Part shown: positions 1 to 10,062 of the stretch, one piece after another | Position numbering within the stretch: position 1 is the stretch's first letter | Layout: each line of letters starts with the position of its first letter | From: Sphingomonas qomolangmaensis | GTDB lineage: Bacteria > Pseudomonadota > Alphaproteobacteria > Sphingomonadales > Sphingomonadaceae | Length of the DNA stretch: 64,000 bases | Assembly: GCF_024496245.1 (NCBI RefSeq) | Contig: NZ_CP101740.1 | Location: 620,001 to 684,000 of the forward strand | Direction of reading: 5' to 3' | Made by a program: the position numbers and the translations under genes | Notes under the pieces: generated by a model | Databases searched by the model: none | Seen by the model: the letters and a program-made list of their open reading frames with translations, nothing else | Told to the model about the DNA's origin: nothing

Positions 1-56
1 TCGCGCCCCCATATAGGTTGCAAAGGCGTCGTTTGTCGGACGCCATCGGAGTGTTC

Positions 57-2453
<2,397 letters not shown>

Positions 2454-2498
2454 CCCGCCGTTTTTCGGACGTTTGGCCGCAAAAACGCCCAAATCCCT

Positions 2499-2527
2499 TT
2501 GACACAGGGCGTTGGAGCGGCCTTACT
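2499..2527 (+). promoter_or_regulatory. Candidate sigma70 promoter of hupB
   Basis: A perfect TTGACA -35 (2499-2504) is followed after 17 bases by the weak -10 CTTACT (2522-2527). It lies about 70 bases before the hupB start, in the lon-hupB gap, so hupB probably has its own promoter. Confidence 0.5.
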
Positions 2528-2595
2528 GCCGCACCGATTGCGGACGTTCGATCCGCGAGCGAGCAGGTTTCGGTTTTTAGAGCAGGGGTTTTGGG

Positions 2596-2868
2596 ATGAA
2601 CAAACAGGAACTGATCGGCCAGGTTGCCGACCATTCGGGGCTTACCAAGGGCGACGCGATCAAGGCGGTCGAAGCAGTGTTTGATTCGATCTCGGGCGCG
2701 CTCAAGAAGGGCGACGAAGTTCGCCTGGTCGGCTTCGGCACCTTTTCGGTCAGCAAGCGCAAGGCATCGACCGGTCGCAACCCGCGCACCGGCGAGCCGA
2801 TGACGATCAAGGCCTCGACCCAGCCCAAGTTCAAGGCCGGCAAGGGCCTGAAGGATTCGGTCAACTGA
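2596..2868 (+). CDS. hupB: HU family DNA-binding protein
   Basis: A 90-residue histone-like nucleoid protein. The whole HU fold is visible: MNKQELIGQVA at the N-terminus, the GFGTFSV beta strand, then the DNA-gripping arm with the family signature GRNPRTGEPM, and a basic C-terminal helix (KFKAGKGLKDSVN). It is expected to dimerise and bend DNA in the nucleoid. The gene stands alone between lon and a tRNA gene, the usual lon-hupB order in proteobacteria. The start fits the invariant MNK-type N-terminus. Confidence 0.97.
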   Translation: MNKQELIGQVADHSGLTKGDAIKAVEAVFDSISGALKKGDEVRLVGFGTFSVSKRKASTGRNPRTGEPMTIKASTQPKFKAGKGLKDSVN

Positions 2869-2898
2869 TCGACTGACATACGCCGTCGATCGACGGGC

Positions 2899-2927
2899 TG
2901 GACAAAGGGCGCGCGCCTCGCTTAAGA
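2899..2927 (+). promoter_or_regulatory. Promoter of tRNA-Val
   Basis: TGGACA (2899-2904), a 17-base spacer and TTAAGA (2922-2927), followed directly by a GC-rich discriminator (GCGCGC). The same TTAnGnGCGC arrangement precedes the other two tRNA genes in the window. Confidence 0.5.
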
Positions 2928-2963
2928 GCGCGCTCCCGCCGTTCGGTTCGCCGCTTCGGCAGC

Positions 2964-3038
2964 GGGCGCGTAGCTCAGTGGTAGAGCACACCCTTCACAC
3001 GGGTGGGGTCGCAAGTTCAATCCTTGCCGCGCCCACCA
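2964..3038 (+). tRNA. tRNA-Val (anticodon CAC)
   Basis: A 75-base cloverleaf. The acceptor stem GGGCGCG/CGCGCCC pairs perfectly. The D arm is GCTCAGTGGTAGAGC, the anticodon stem CACCC/GGGTG encloses loop TTCACAC (anticodon CAC, reading GTG), and the T arm has loop TTCAATC. CCA is encoded at 3036-3038. Confidence 0.95.
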
Positions 3039-3047
3039 GATTTTCGA

Positions 3048-3079
3048 AACCCCGTCGGTCGAGAGCCGGCGGGGTTTTT
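3048..3079 (+). terminator. Rho-independent terminator after tRNA-Val
   Basis: AACCCCGTCGG pairs with CCGGCGGGGTT (one G-T wobble) and is followed by TTTTT, ten bases after the tRNA CCA end. Confidence 0.85.
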
Positions 3080-3132
3080 CGTGTCCGCGTCGGGGGTTAG
3101 GCGCAGGGGCCGGGCCGCAGATCGGCGGCGCG

Positions 3133-3160
3133 CTGTAACCGCGGCGTAACAACCGTCACG
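3133..3160 (+). promoter_or_regulatory. Possible PhoB-type operator upstream of the lipoprotein/receptor operon
   Basis: Two 7-mers, CTGTAAC (3133-3139) and GCGTAAC (3144-3150), are spaced 11 bases apart like the tandem units of a Pho box. A third related unit, CCGTCAC (3153-3159), follows. An AT-rich -10-like AATAAA lies at 3168-3173. The match to the enteric Pho-box consensus is only partial. The rest of the 3080-3321 gap shows nothing else. Confidence 0.3.
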
Positions 3161-3321
3161 GTTCAGCAATAAAACTGCCACCGAACTTTCTTCAAAATCC
3201 CATCCCGTAGTCATGCTTGGGCCCTAGCGAGGGCGCGAGGTCGACAGGGGGATTTCCGAGTCGATCGTGGGCGCCCATGCCCAGCCCTCGCAAACCGGAA
3301 GCACCGGAACGGAGATTCTTC

Positions 3322-4926
3322 ATGGCCGATTTCAAACGCCTCAGCCTCGTATTGCTCACCAGCTGCGCCGCAGCCTCGCTCGCCGCCTGCGACGGCGCGT
3401 CGAGCGTCGCATCGCCAGGCGAAGGCGTGATCGTCGTGCCTGCCCCGACGCCTGCCCCCGCGCCGGCGCCAACCCCAACGCCCACCCCAACCTCGACCGC
3501 CGGAACACCTGCCGCTAGCTGCCCGACGGGTACGACCGATGTCGGCATCATCGGCAATCTGCGCTCGTGCCGTATCCCGTCGCTGGTCACCAATCTGACG
3601 CTGCCGCGTCGCGCGGGCACCGCGTATGAGATCAATGGCCGCGTCGATGTCGGCGTCGATCGCGGTGGCGCGGGTACCGCCGGTACCGCGGGCAATCTGA
3701 CGATCGAACCTGGCGTGCTGATCTACGCAAACACCACCAACGCCGAGAACGACTTCCTGTCGATCAACCGCGGATCGACGATCATCGCCGAGGGCCTGGC
3801 CAACGCGCCGATCATCTTCACCGCCGAGCAGAACCTGCGCGGCACCGCGACCGACGAATCGCAGGGCCTGTGGGGCGGCATCATCATCGCCGGCCGCGCG
3901 CCGATCTCGAACTGCAACCTCAGCGGCGTTGGCGGCGGTGCGGTGAATTGCGAAAACACCGTCGAAGGCACCGGCAACGTGATCTATGGCGGTGCCACCT
4001 CGGGCGACAGCTCGGGCGTCATGCGCTACGTTCAGGTCCGCTATTCGGGCACCGTCATCAGCCCCAACAACGAACTGCAGGGCATCACCACCGGCGGCGT
4101 CGGTTCGGGCACGCGCTTCGAATATCTGCAGATCCACAACAGCTCGGATGACGGCATCGAGATTTTCGGTGGCACGCACAACCTGCGCTACTTCGTCGGC
4201 ACCGGCATCGACGATGATACGCTGGATACCGATGTTGGTTGGAAGGGCTTCATCCAGTTCGCGATCGGCATCCAGAAGCCGGTCAACAACCAGAGCGACA
4301 ACTTCATGATGGAGATCGACTCGAACAACAACGAAGACGCGGTTCCGCGCCAGAACGGCCGGATCGCTAACTTCACCTTCATCCACACGTCGACCAACTC
4401 GGGCACCCCCGCAGCGCTTCGCCCGCGCGGTGGCGCCGACTTCACCTTCGTGAACGGCATCGTGGTAACCCAGCAGGCGTGCCTCAACGTGATCGCTGGC
4501 ACCACCGACAACGGTGGCAAGTCGACCATCCGTCCGGCGAACCCCGCCATCGACGAAGCCGGACCGCTTCGCTTCAACTCGGTTTACTTCGCCTGCAGCG
4601 CGCTTAGCGCCGAAACCGCGCAGGGCGGCGTGACCGTCACCAACGCCGAGCAGGCTGAGCTGGTCGCGGGCAACAACAACGTCACCAACGGTACGGCTGC
4701 GGGCGCCGTTACCGGTGGGTATCTCCCGGCTGCTGCGGCCCTCGCCGTCCCGGCGTTCAACGCAGCAACGCTGAACCCGGCGGGGTCGGCCTTCCTGGTG
4801 CAGACCAGCTATATCGGTGCCGTCAGCGGCCCGAACGACACCTGGTATCAGGGTTGGACCTGCAACTCGAACCGCGCGAACTTCGGTTCGACCAGCGGGG
4901 CGTGCACCGGTTTTCCGACCACGTAA
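3322..4926 (+). CDS. Secreted beta-helix-like lipoprotein paired with a TonB-dependent receptor
   Basis: A 534-residue protein with a lipoprotein signal: a basic start, a hydrophobic core and lipobox LAAC, giving C23 as the lipidated residue. A Pro/Thr-rich linker (about residues 40-65, PAPTPAPAPAPTPTPTPT) leads into a long Gly/Asn/Asp-rich domain. Recurrent patterns there (LTIEPGVLIYAN, STIIAEG, PIIFTA, WGGIIIAGRAP, SDDGIEIFGGT) resemble parallel beta-helix turns. The same architecture is widespread in Bacteroidetes and sphingomonads, often under vague names; I do not know its ligand. The ATG at 3322 has GGAG 8 bases upstream and puts the signal peptide at the N-terminus. A receptor gene follows 91 bases later, suggesting capture of a substrate for TonB-driven uptake. 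Asp follows the lipidated Cys, a residue that in enterics favours inner-membrane retention, but whether that rule applies here is unknown. Confidence 0.75.
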   Translation: MADFKRLSLVLLTSCAAASLAACDGASSVASPGEGVIVVPAPTPAPAPAPTPTPTPTSTAGTPAASCPTGTTDVGIIGNLRSCRIPSLVTNLTLPRRAGTAYEINGRVDVGVDRGGAGTAGTAGNLTIEPGVLIYANTTNAENDFLSINRGSTIIAEGLANAPIIFTAEQNLRGTATDESQGLWGGIIIAGRAPISNCNLSGVGGGAVNCENTVEGTGNVIYGGATSGDSSGVMRYVQVRYSGTVISPNNELQGITTGGVGSGTRFEYLQIHNSSDDGIEIFGGTHNLRYFVGTGIDDDTLDTDVGWKGFIQFAIGIQKPVNNQSDNFMMEIDSNNNEDAVPRQNGRIANFTFIHTSTNSGTPAALRPRGGADFTFVNGIVVTQQACLNVIAGTTDNGGKSTIRPANPAIDEAGPLRFNSVYFACSALSAETAQGGVTVTNAEQAELVAGNNNVTNGTAAGAVTGGYLPAAAALAVPAFNAATLNPAGSAFLVQTSYIGAVSGPNDTWYQGWTCNSNRANFGSTSGACTGFPTT

Positions 4927-4942
4927 CGCGCCGAGCGGCCAA

Positions 4943-4983
4943 GATGCGGGGGTGGTGGTGCAATCGCCCGCCACCCCCGCATC
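4943..4983 (+). other. Strong intercistronic hairpin between lipoprotein and receptor genes
   Basis: A perfect 13-base stem (4943-4955 with 4971-4983) of the form GATGCGGGGGTGG, with a 15-base loop and no U-tract. It could stabilise the upstream mRNA or partly terminate transcription, giving more lipoprotein than receptor. Confidence 0.7.
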
Positions 4984-5017
4984 GCTCGCGTGACGACGAC
5001 CTCTGATCCGGAACTAG

Positions 5018-7771
5018 ATGATGAAACAGCAGACCGCATTCGGCAGCCTCCTCCTATTGACGACCCAGCTCGTCGCGCCACAGGCGCTGGCGGCTGCGGT
5101 CCCGAACACCCGGCAGACATCGACCCCCCCGGCGGGCCAGACGGTCGCTCCGGGCGCTGGCGGCACGCAGGCGATGCCGCAGACCGTGGCCCCCGACTCG
5201 ACCAGCCAGCAGGCAGAGACGGAAGCCGACATTCTGGAGGAGGCCGAAATTTCGGGGCCCGGCTCGGGTGACGCGCAGGAAGATATCGTCGTCATCGGTC
5301 GCAACATTCCCAACATCGTTCGTGCAACGCCGCAAGTCGTGTCGGTCCTTACGACCGCCGACATCGCGCGCACCGGCGAAGGCGATATCGCCGGCGCCCT
5401 GACGCGCGTGACCGGGCTGAGCGTGGTCGGTAACGGCTTCGTCTTCGTCCGCGGTCTCGGCGATCGCTATTCTTCGTCGCTGCTCAACGGCTTGCCACTG
5501 CCGAGCCCCGAGCCGCTGCGGCGCGTGGTGCCGCTCGACATCTTCCCAACCAATGTCGTCGCGTCGGCGCTGGTGCAGAAAAGCTATTCGGCAAATTATC
5601 CCGGTGAATTCGGCGGCGGCGCGATCAATCTCACGACCCGTGCGATACCCGACGAGAGCTTTTTGCAGGTCGGCGGCTCGGTCGGCTTCGACACCGTCAC
5701 CAGTAGCGAGCTTGGCTATGTCTATGACGGCGGCTCGGCCGATGTATTCGGCTTCGACGATGGCGAACGCACCGTTCCCGGCTTCATCAAGGACGCGGGC
5801 AAGAACAACACCTCGGTCAACGACCCCAATATGATCGGCCAATTGTCGAACGCCCCCACGACGTTGCTCGAAGAAAATTATCATATCCCCGCCAACTGGT
5901 CGGGCGAGGCGAGCTTCGGGACGTCGTTCGATGTCGGCGGGGCGAAGATCGGCCTGATCGGTGCTGGCGGCATCTCGAACAGCTGGCGCACCCGCGCTGC
6001 CATCCAACAGGTTGCGACCGGTGCCGATGGTGGGCTGGTGAGTGATTTCGATCGCGTGACCACCGACAACCGGATCATCGTCAACGGCCTTTTCGGGCTG
6101 GGCGCCGAGATCGGCGATCACCGCCTCCGCGTCACCAACGTATATGTCCATGATACCCTGAAGCAGGGCATTCTGGGGCAGGGCGATGAAGAGAATTTTG
6201 GCATTCCCGGCCAGTTCGGTGTGCCGTCGTTCATCGTCCAGAACACCAACTGGTTTGCGCGCCAGCTCTTCACCAGCCAGGCGGTTGCCGAACTCGACTT
6301 TGGTGCCTTCGATATCGATTTGCGCGGCGCCTATGCCAATACCAAGCGCGAGGCGCCCTATGAGCGCGAATTCCGCTACGTCTATGATCCCACGGTCCGC
6401 GATTACACCAACGCGCTCAACACCCCGAGCTCGGCGACGATCGCGTTCAGCGATCTGAACGAGGATCTTTGGACCGGGGCTGCCGATTTCACCTATGATT
6501 TCGATGCCGATCGGCCGTTGTCAGTGTCAACCGGCTATGCATATTCGAACGCCGAACGCAGCTCGAGCCGCTATTTTTTCCGCTTCATCGGGCCGAACAA
6601 TGGTCCGGTGAACGCGACGGTCGCGCAGCTGCGCCCCGATTATCTACTGTCCGACTACATCATCGGCACCAACGGTATCACCCTGCGCAACGAATCGGTA
6701 GGCCAGGGCGCTGCGGCGTATGACGCGTCGCTCGAAGTGCATGCTGGCTATGTGCAGGCCGAGGCCGAAGTGCTCGACGGGCTGCGTGCGTCGGTCGGTG
6801 TTCGCTATGAGACCGCCGATCAGCAGGTCTTGTCGCAAGGGGCGATCGACCCGACCAACCTGAGCAACAATTACTGGCTGCCGGCCTCGACGATCACCTG
6901 GAATTTCGCCGAAGACATGCAGCTTCGGGTGCATGCCTCCAAGACGCTGGCACGCCCGCAGTTCCGCGAGCTCGCACCGCAAATCTATCAGGATTTCGAG
7001 AGTAACCGGCAGTTCCTCGGCAACCCGCTGCTCGTCGACTCCGAGCTCTACAATCTCGAAGCGCGCTATGAATGGTTCTTCAAGCGCGACCAGCGTTTCA
7101 CCCTCGCCGGCTTCTACAAGCGGATCGACAACCCGATCGAGGCGATCGCCTTCGTCGCGGGCGGTTCGACCTCGCTGCAGACCGGCTTCTCGAACGCACC
7201 GCAGGCGACGCTGTATGGCGGTGAAGTCGAGTTCCAGAAATACGTTCCGCTCGATTTCGTCGGCGAAGGCTGGTCCACCGCGCGGCTGCTGCTGCTCGGA
7301 AACTACACCTACACCCAGTCGCAGCTGCAATCGGGCAACCAGCTGGTTCCCAGCCCGATCCTCGGCGCGGCACCCCAGCAATCGTCGCTGGTGTTCGACG
7401 ACGGCGCACCGCTGGTGGGCCAGTCGGACCATCTCGTGAACGCGCAGATCGGTATCGAAGACGAAGAGAGCCGGACGCAGTTCACGGTGCTGTTCAATTA
7501 CGCCAGCGAGCGCGTCACGAATCGTGGTCCGGTGGTCGAAGGGACGCGCCTGCCCGATATCGTCGAAGAGCCCGGCTTGCGGCTCGACGTGGTGTTCCGC
7601 CAGGGCATCGCGATCGGTGAGAACCAGTCGATCGATCTCAAGTTCGAAGGCCGCAACCTGACCAAGACGCGGTACCAGGAATATCAGATATTCCCGAACG
7701 ACGTCCGGGTCGACACCAACACCTATGACCTCGGCCGCATCTTCTCGGTAGGGATCAGCGCCACGCTGTAA
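5018..7771 (+). CDS. TonB-dependent receptor
   Basis: A 917-residue outer-membrane transporter. A signal peptide ending near ALAAA is followed by a Pro/Gln-rich stretch. The TonB-box-like segment is EDIVVIG (about residues 88-95). The plug domain runs from about 100 to 230 (ALTRVTGLSVV, FVRGLGDRYSSSLLNGLPLPSPEP, GEFGGGAINLTTR), and a roughly 22-strand barrel follows, ending in the aromatic-rich C-terminus (DLGRIFSVGISATL). The length fits the family. The substrate is unknown. The paired upstream lipoprotein suggests a joint uptake system, loosely like SusC/SusD in logic. The start could also be the next codon, an adjacent ATG at 5021. Confidence 0.93.
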   Translation: MMKQQTAFGSLLLLTTQLVAPQALAAAVPNTRQTSTPPAGQTVAPGAGGTQAMPQTVAPDSTSQQAETEADILEEAEISGPGSGDAQEDIVVIGRNIPNIVRATPQVVSVLTTADIARTGEGDIAGALTRVTGLSVVGNGFVFVRGLGDRYSSSLLNGLPLPSPEPLRRVVPLDIFPTNVVASALVQKSYSANYPGEFGGGAINLTTRAIPDESFLQVGGSVGFDTVTSSELGYVYDGGSADVFGFDDGERTVPGFIKDAGKNNTSVNDPNMIGQLSNAPTTLLEENYHIPANWSGEASFGTSFDVGGAKIGLIGAGGISNSWRTRAAIQQVATGADGGLVSDFDRVTTDNRIIVNGLFGLGAEIGDHRLRVTNVYVHDTLKQGILGQGDEENFGIPGQFGVPSFIVQNTNWFARQLFTSQAVAELDFGAFDIDLRGAYANTKREAPYEREFRYVYDPTVRDYTNALNTPSSATIAFSDLNEDLWTGAADFTYDFDADRPLSVSTGYAYSNAERSSSRYFFRFIGPNNGPVNATVAQLRPDYLLSDYIIGTNGITLRNESVGQGAAAYDASLEVHAGYVQAEAEVLDGLRASVGVRYETADQQVLSQGAIDPTNLSNNYWLPASTITWNFAEDMQLRVHASKTLARPQFRELAPQIYQDFESNRQFLGNPLLVDSELYNLEARYEWFFKRDQRFTLAGFYKRIDNPIEAIAFVAGGSTSLQTGFSNAPQATLYGGEVEFQKYVPLDFVGEGWSTARLLLLGNYTYTQSQLQSGNQLVPSPILGAAPQQSSLVFDDGAPLVGQSDHLVNAQIGIEDEESRTQFTVLFNYASERVTNRGPVVEGTRLPDIVEEPGLRLDVVFRQGIAIGENQSIDLKFEGRNLTKTRYQEYQIFPNDVRVDTNTYDLGRIFSVGISATL

Positions 7772-7794
7772 CCGCCGAGCTATCGCGCCACTTC

Positions 7795-7829
7795 GGGCCG
7801 CCGGGGGATATCCTCCGGCGGCCCGTTTC
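7795..7829 (+). terminator. Terminator after the TonB-dependent receptor
   Basis: A perfect 10-base stem GGGCCGCCGG/CCGGCGGCCC followed by TTTC. It sits between the receptor and the leftward oxygenase gene, so it may serve both. Confidence 0.75.
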
Positions 7830-7832
7830 GTT

Positions 7833-8510
7833 CTACGCCCAGCCCCAGGGGCGCTCGCGATACCATTTGGTGATCACGTACTTGGTTCCCGCGCGCACCT
7901 TCATCCCATGATGCAGCGTCGCCGGATTGGGCGTGCCGTCAGGACGCAGGTTGTTCCAGGCGAGCAATTTGCCGGTTTCGGGGTGGACCATCTTGTCGAT
8001 CGCCTTGAACCGCGTCGCACCGCCCGCCTCTGGTTCGTTGAGATAGAGCATCACCGTCCAGGTGCGGTTGCCCGCGACCGAGCAGAATTTCTGGAAGTCG
8101 ACGCCCTGCGGCTCGAAATAATCGGTGTGCGCCTTGAACTCCTGCCCCATGGCGTAGCGCTGCCCCTGGATCGGCTCGCCATGCGCGCCGTCGAGCCCGC
8201 AAAACGCGGTGATAGCCTGCTCGAGCTGCGCGACCAGCGTATCACTGGTGTCCAGATCGCAGGTCTCGCTGGTGCGGAACGCCGAATCGCCGTTGAAGTC
8301 CGACACCGTCGAGGGTCGGCGCTGCGCATCAATCTGCGCGCACAGCGCGGCGCAGACCTCGGGGGTGAGAAAGCGTTTGCGCAGGAACAGCGTCAGCTTG
8401 GGGCTGGGCACCTTCTGGACACCGGGTTGCGCGAGGATGTGATCGATCACCGGTTCGGGCGGATAGCCCGAGCCGAGATTGACCGGCGGGGCGGGTGCGA
8501 GCGTTGCCAT
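7833..8510 (-). CDS. 2OG-Fe(II) oxygenase (prolyl 4-hydroxylase-like)
   Basis: A 225-residue Fe(II)/2-oxoglutarate dioxygenase of the P4Hc type. The HxD iron ligands are in KAHTDYF, the distal histidine is in LHHGMKV, and the 2-oxoglutarate-binding lysine is in KYVITKW near the C-terminus. TWTVMLYLNEPEAGGATRF is the family's core strand. The substrate is not predictable; bacterial members hydroxylate proline in small proteins or free amino acids. I chose the ATG at 8510 (MATLAP) because longer versions would run into the divergent gene starting at 8654 with unconserved Arg-rich sequence. Confidence 0.88.
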   Translation of the reverse strand: MATLAPAPPVNLGSGYPPEPVIDHILAQPGVQKVPSPKLTLFLRKRFLTPEVCAALCAQIDAQRRPSTVSDFNGDSAFRTSETCDLDTSDTLVAQLEQAITAFCGLDGAHGEPIQGQRYAMGQEFKAHTDYFEPQGVDFQKFCSVAGNRTWTVMLYLNEPEAGGATRFKAIDKMVHPETGKLLAWNNLRPDGTPNPATLHHGMKVRAGTKYVITKWYRERPWGWA

Positions 8511-8653
8511 TGCGCCATTCTGCCAAAAAGCCGCGACCACGAAAAGCGCTGCACGGTTCGGCACCCACTTCGCCCGGCGCCTGACACGAAACGGTAACAT
8601 CGCGGTCGCAGGACCGTCACGCTCGGCCAGATCGGTCGCGCGTTGGGGGGCAT

Positions 8654-9880
8654 ATGGCGACCGATCACTTGCTCGTACGGCAGCGGCAGACGTCCCCGGT
8701 CGTTCAGCGCCCGACCGCAATTCCCGCGCCCACCGGCGGCGGCGATGTAAACCCAATGCTCGACCGCGTGCTTGCCGAATGCATTGCACGCCGTGGCGGT
8801 ACGATACATGTCGATCTCAGCGACGAGGCGCTGGCGATCCGGATCCGCGTGCACGGTGCATTGCACGAAGTGCTGGCGCTGCGTGGCTCCGACGCCACGG
8901 CCTTGCGCGGCTGCCTGTTCGACCGCGCCGGGCTGATCGCGGGGCAGGGCGAGGGACGGCTGACCGCCGCCGGCCGCGACTGGCTCGCATATCGGGTCGA
9001 CACCACCGATGGCGCGCGCGTCGTGTTGCAGCATATGGGGACGCCGAGCGCCGACGAGCCGCTGGCCGCGATCGGCATGTCGCCCGCGCTGGTCCGGACG
9101 ATCGACAGCGCGTTGCTCGATGCGGCGGGCGGGATCGTCGTCGTGGCGGGACCCGCGGGTTCGGGCTCCGCCGCGACGTTGCGGGCGATCCTTGCGCGAG
9201 TGAATGTCGGGACACGGCGATCGCTCGCGATCCAGCGCACCGCCGAGGCCGCAGACGCCGGCGTCGGCCGTGTAACCGTCGATGCCGCCGATCCGCGCGG
9301 CACCGCCGCGGCGCTGCGGCTGGTGCTGCGCCAGGACCCCGACATCGTGATGCTCGACGATTTGCCCGATCGCGAAACCGCGCAGATGGCGTTCGAGGCG
9401 GCGCGGACGCGGCGGCTGTTGCTGTTGGGGGTCGAGGCCGACGACGCGGTGGGGGCGATCGCGCGGCTGCGTGCGCTGCGCGTCGAACGCTTCCTGCTCG
9501 CGTCGACGCTGCGGATCGTCGTCGCGCAGCGTCTCGTACGCCGGCTGTGCGTTGATTGCCGGCGCCCGGTCCAGGCATCGGCGGCGGCGTCGGCGCTGCT
9601 GGGGTTCGATCCGGGATCGGTGATCTACACCAGCGACGGGTGCGACGCCTGCGCGGGCAGCGGCTTTGCTGGGCAGGTCGCGGTATTCGAAGCGATCGCG
9701 TGCGATCCGGCGATCAGCCGGCTGCTCAACGATGGCGGCGATGCCGCCATCCTCTCGCGCCATGCCTTTGTTGCCGCCCCCAATCTCGGCTCGGCGGCGC
9801 GCGCGCTGGTGCGCGAGGGGCGGACCACGCCCGAGGAAGCGCTGCGGATCTCGCGTGGCGGCGCGGCGGTCACCGCCTGA
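8654..9880 (+). CDS. GspE/PilB-family secretion ATPase homologue with degenerate ATPase motifs
   Basis: A 408-residue protein collinear with the C-terminal half of type II secretion/type IV pilus ATPases. The Walker A position reads GPAGSGSAAT (residues 166-175), with Ser172 where the nucleotide-binding Lys belongs. The Walker B region is DPDIVMLDDLPD (about 228-239), lacking the usual Glu. The His box HTNDA reads VEADDA. The C-terminal zinc module is intact: CVDC (C299, C302) and CDAC (C330, C333). No other secretion or pilus gene is adjacent. The gene is open over its full length with normal codon usage, so it is probably a functional pseudo-ATPase rather than debris. The frame is supported by family similarity throughout. 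Confidence 0.75.
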   Translation: MATDHLLVRQRQTSPVVQRPTAIPAPTGGGDVNPMLDRVLAECIARRGGTIHVDLSDEALAIRIRVHGALHEVLALRGSDATALRGCLFDRAGLIAGQGEGRLTAAGRDWLAYRVDTTDGARVVLQHMGTPSADEPLAAIGMSPALVRTIDSALLDAAGGIVVVAGPAGSGSAATLRAILARVNVGTRRSLAIQRTAEAADAGVGRVTVDAADPRGTAAALRLVLRQDPDIVMLDDLPDRETAQMAFEAARTRRLLLLGVEADDAVGAIARLRALRVERFLLASTLRIVVAQRLVRRLCVDCRRPVQASAAASALLGFDPGSVIYTSDGCDACAGSGFAGQVAVFEAIACDPAISRLLNDGGDAAILSRHAFVAAPNLGSAARALVREGRTTPEEALRISRGGAAVTA

Positions 9881-9914
9881 CGCAGGCCAATGCGAAGAAA
9901 CCCGCGCAGCAATC

Positions 9915-9943
9915 TTGCGTTTGGCGAAACCCCTCGTTAAGTG
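9915..9943 (+). promoter_or_regulatory. Promoter of tRNA-His
   Basis: TTGCGT (9915-9920) followed by TTAAGT/TAAGTG (9937-9943) with a 16-17 base spacer and a GCGC discriminator, about 13 bases before the tRNA. Confidence 0.45.
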
Positions 9944-9956
9944 CGCTCACTCTGCG

Positions 9957-10033
9957 GCGGTCGTAGTTCAATTGGTTAGAGCACCGGCTTGTGATGCCGG
10001 AAGTTGCGGGTTCAAGTCCCGTCGGTCGCCCCA
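9957..10033 (+). tRNA. tRNA-His (anticodon GTG)
   Basis: A 77-base cloverleaf. Acceptor GCGGTCG pairs with CGGTCGC (two G-T wobbles). The anticodon stem CCGGC/GCCGG holds loop TTGTGAT (GTG). The T loop is TTCAAGT. The discriminator is C73 opposite G at 9956, the G-1:C73 hallmark of histidine tRNAs. CCA is encoded at 10031-10033. Confidence 0.95.
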
Positions 10034-10062
10034 TTCCTTCCCCAACACCGGAACCATCGTTC

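Noticed and set aside
3442..3501. Short tandem C/G-rich units in the lipoprotein gene, repeat-like
   Set aside because: They encode the Pro/Thr linker in frame; not CRISPR or a mobile repeat.
3211..4974. A 587-codon frame antisense to the lipoprotein gene
   Set aside because: No start signal, compositionally biased, and the opposite strand has a signal peptide, ribosome-binding site and family pattern.
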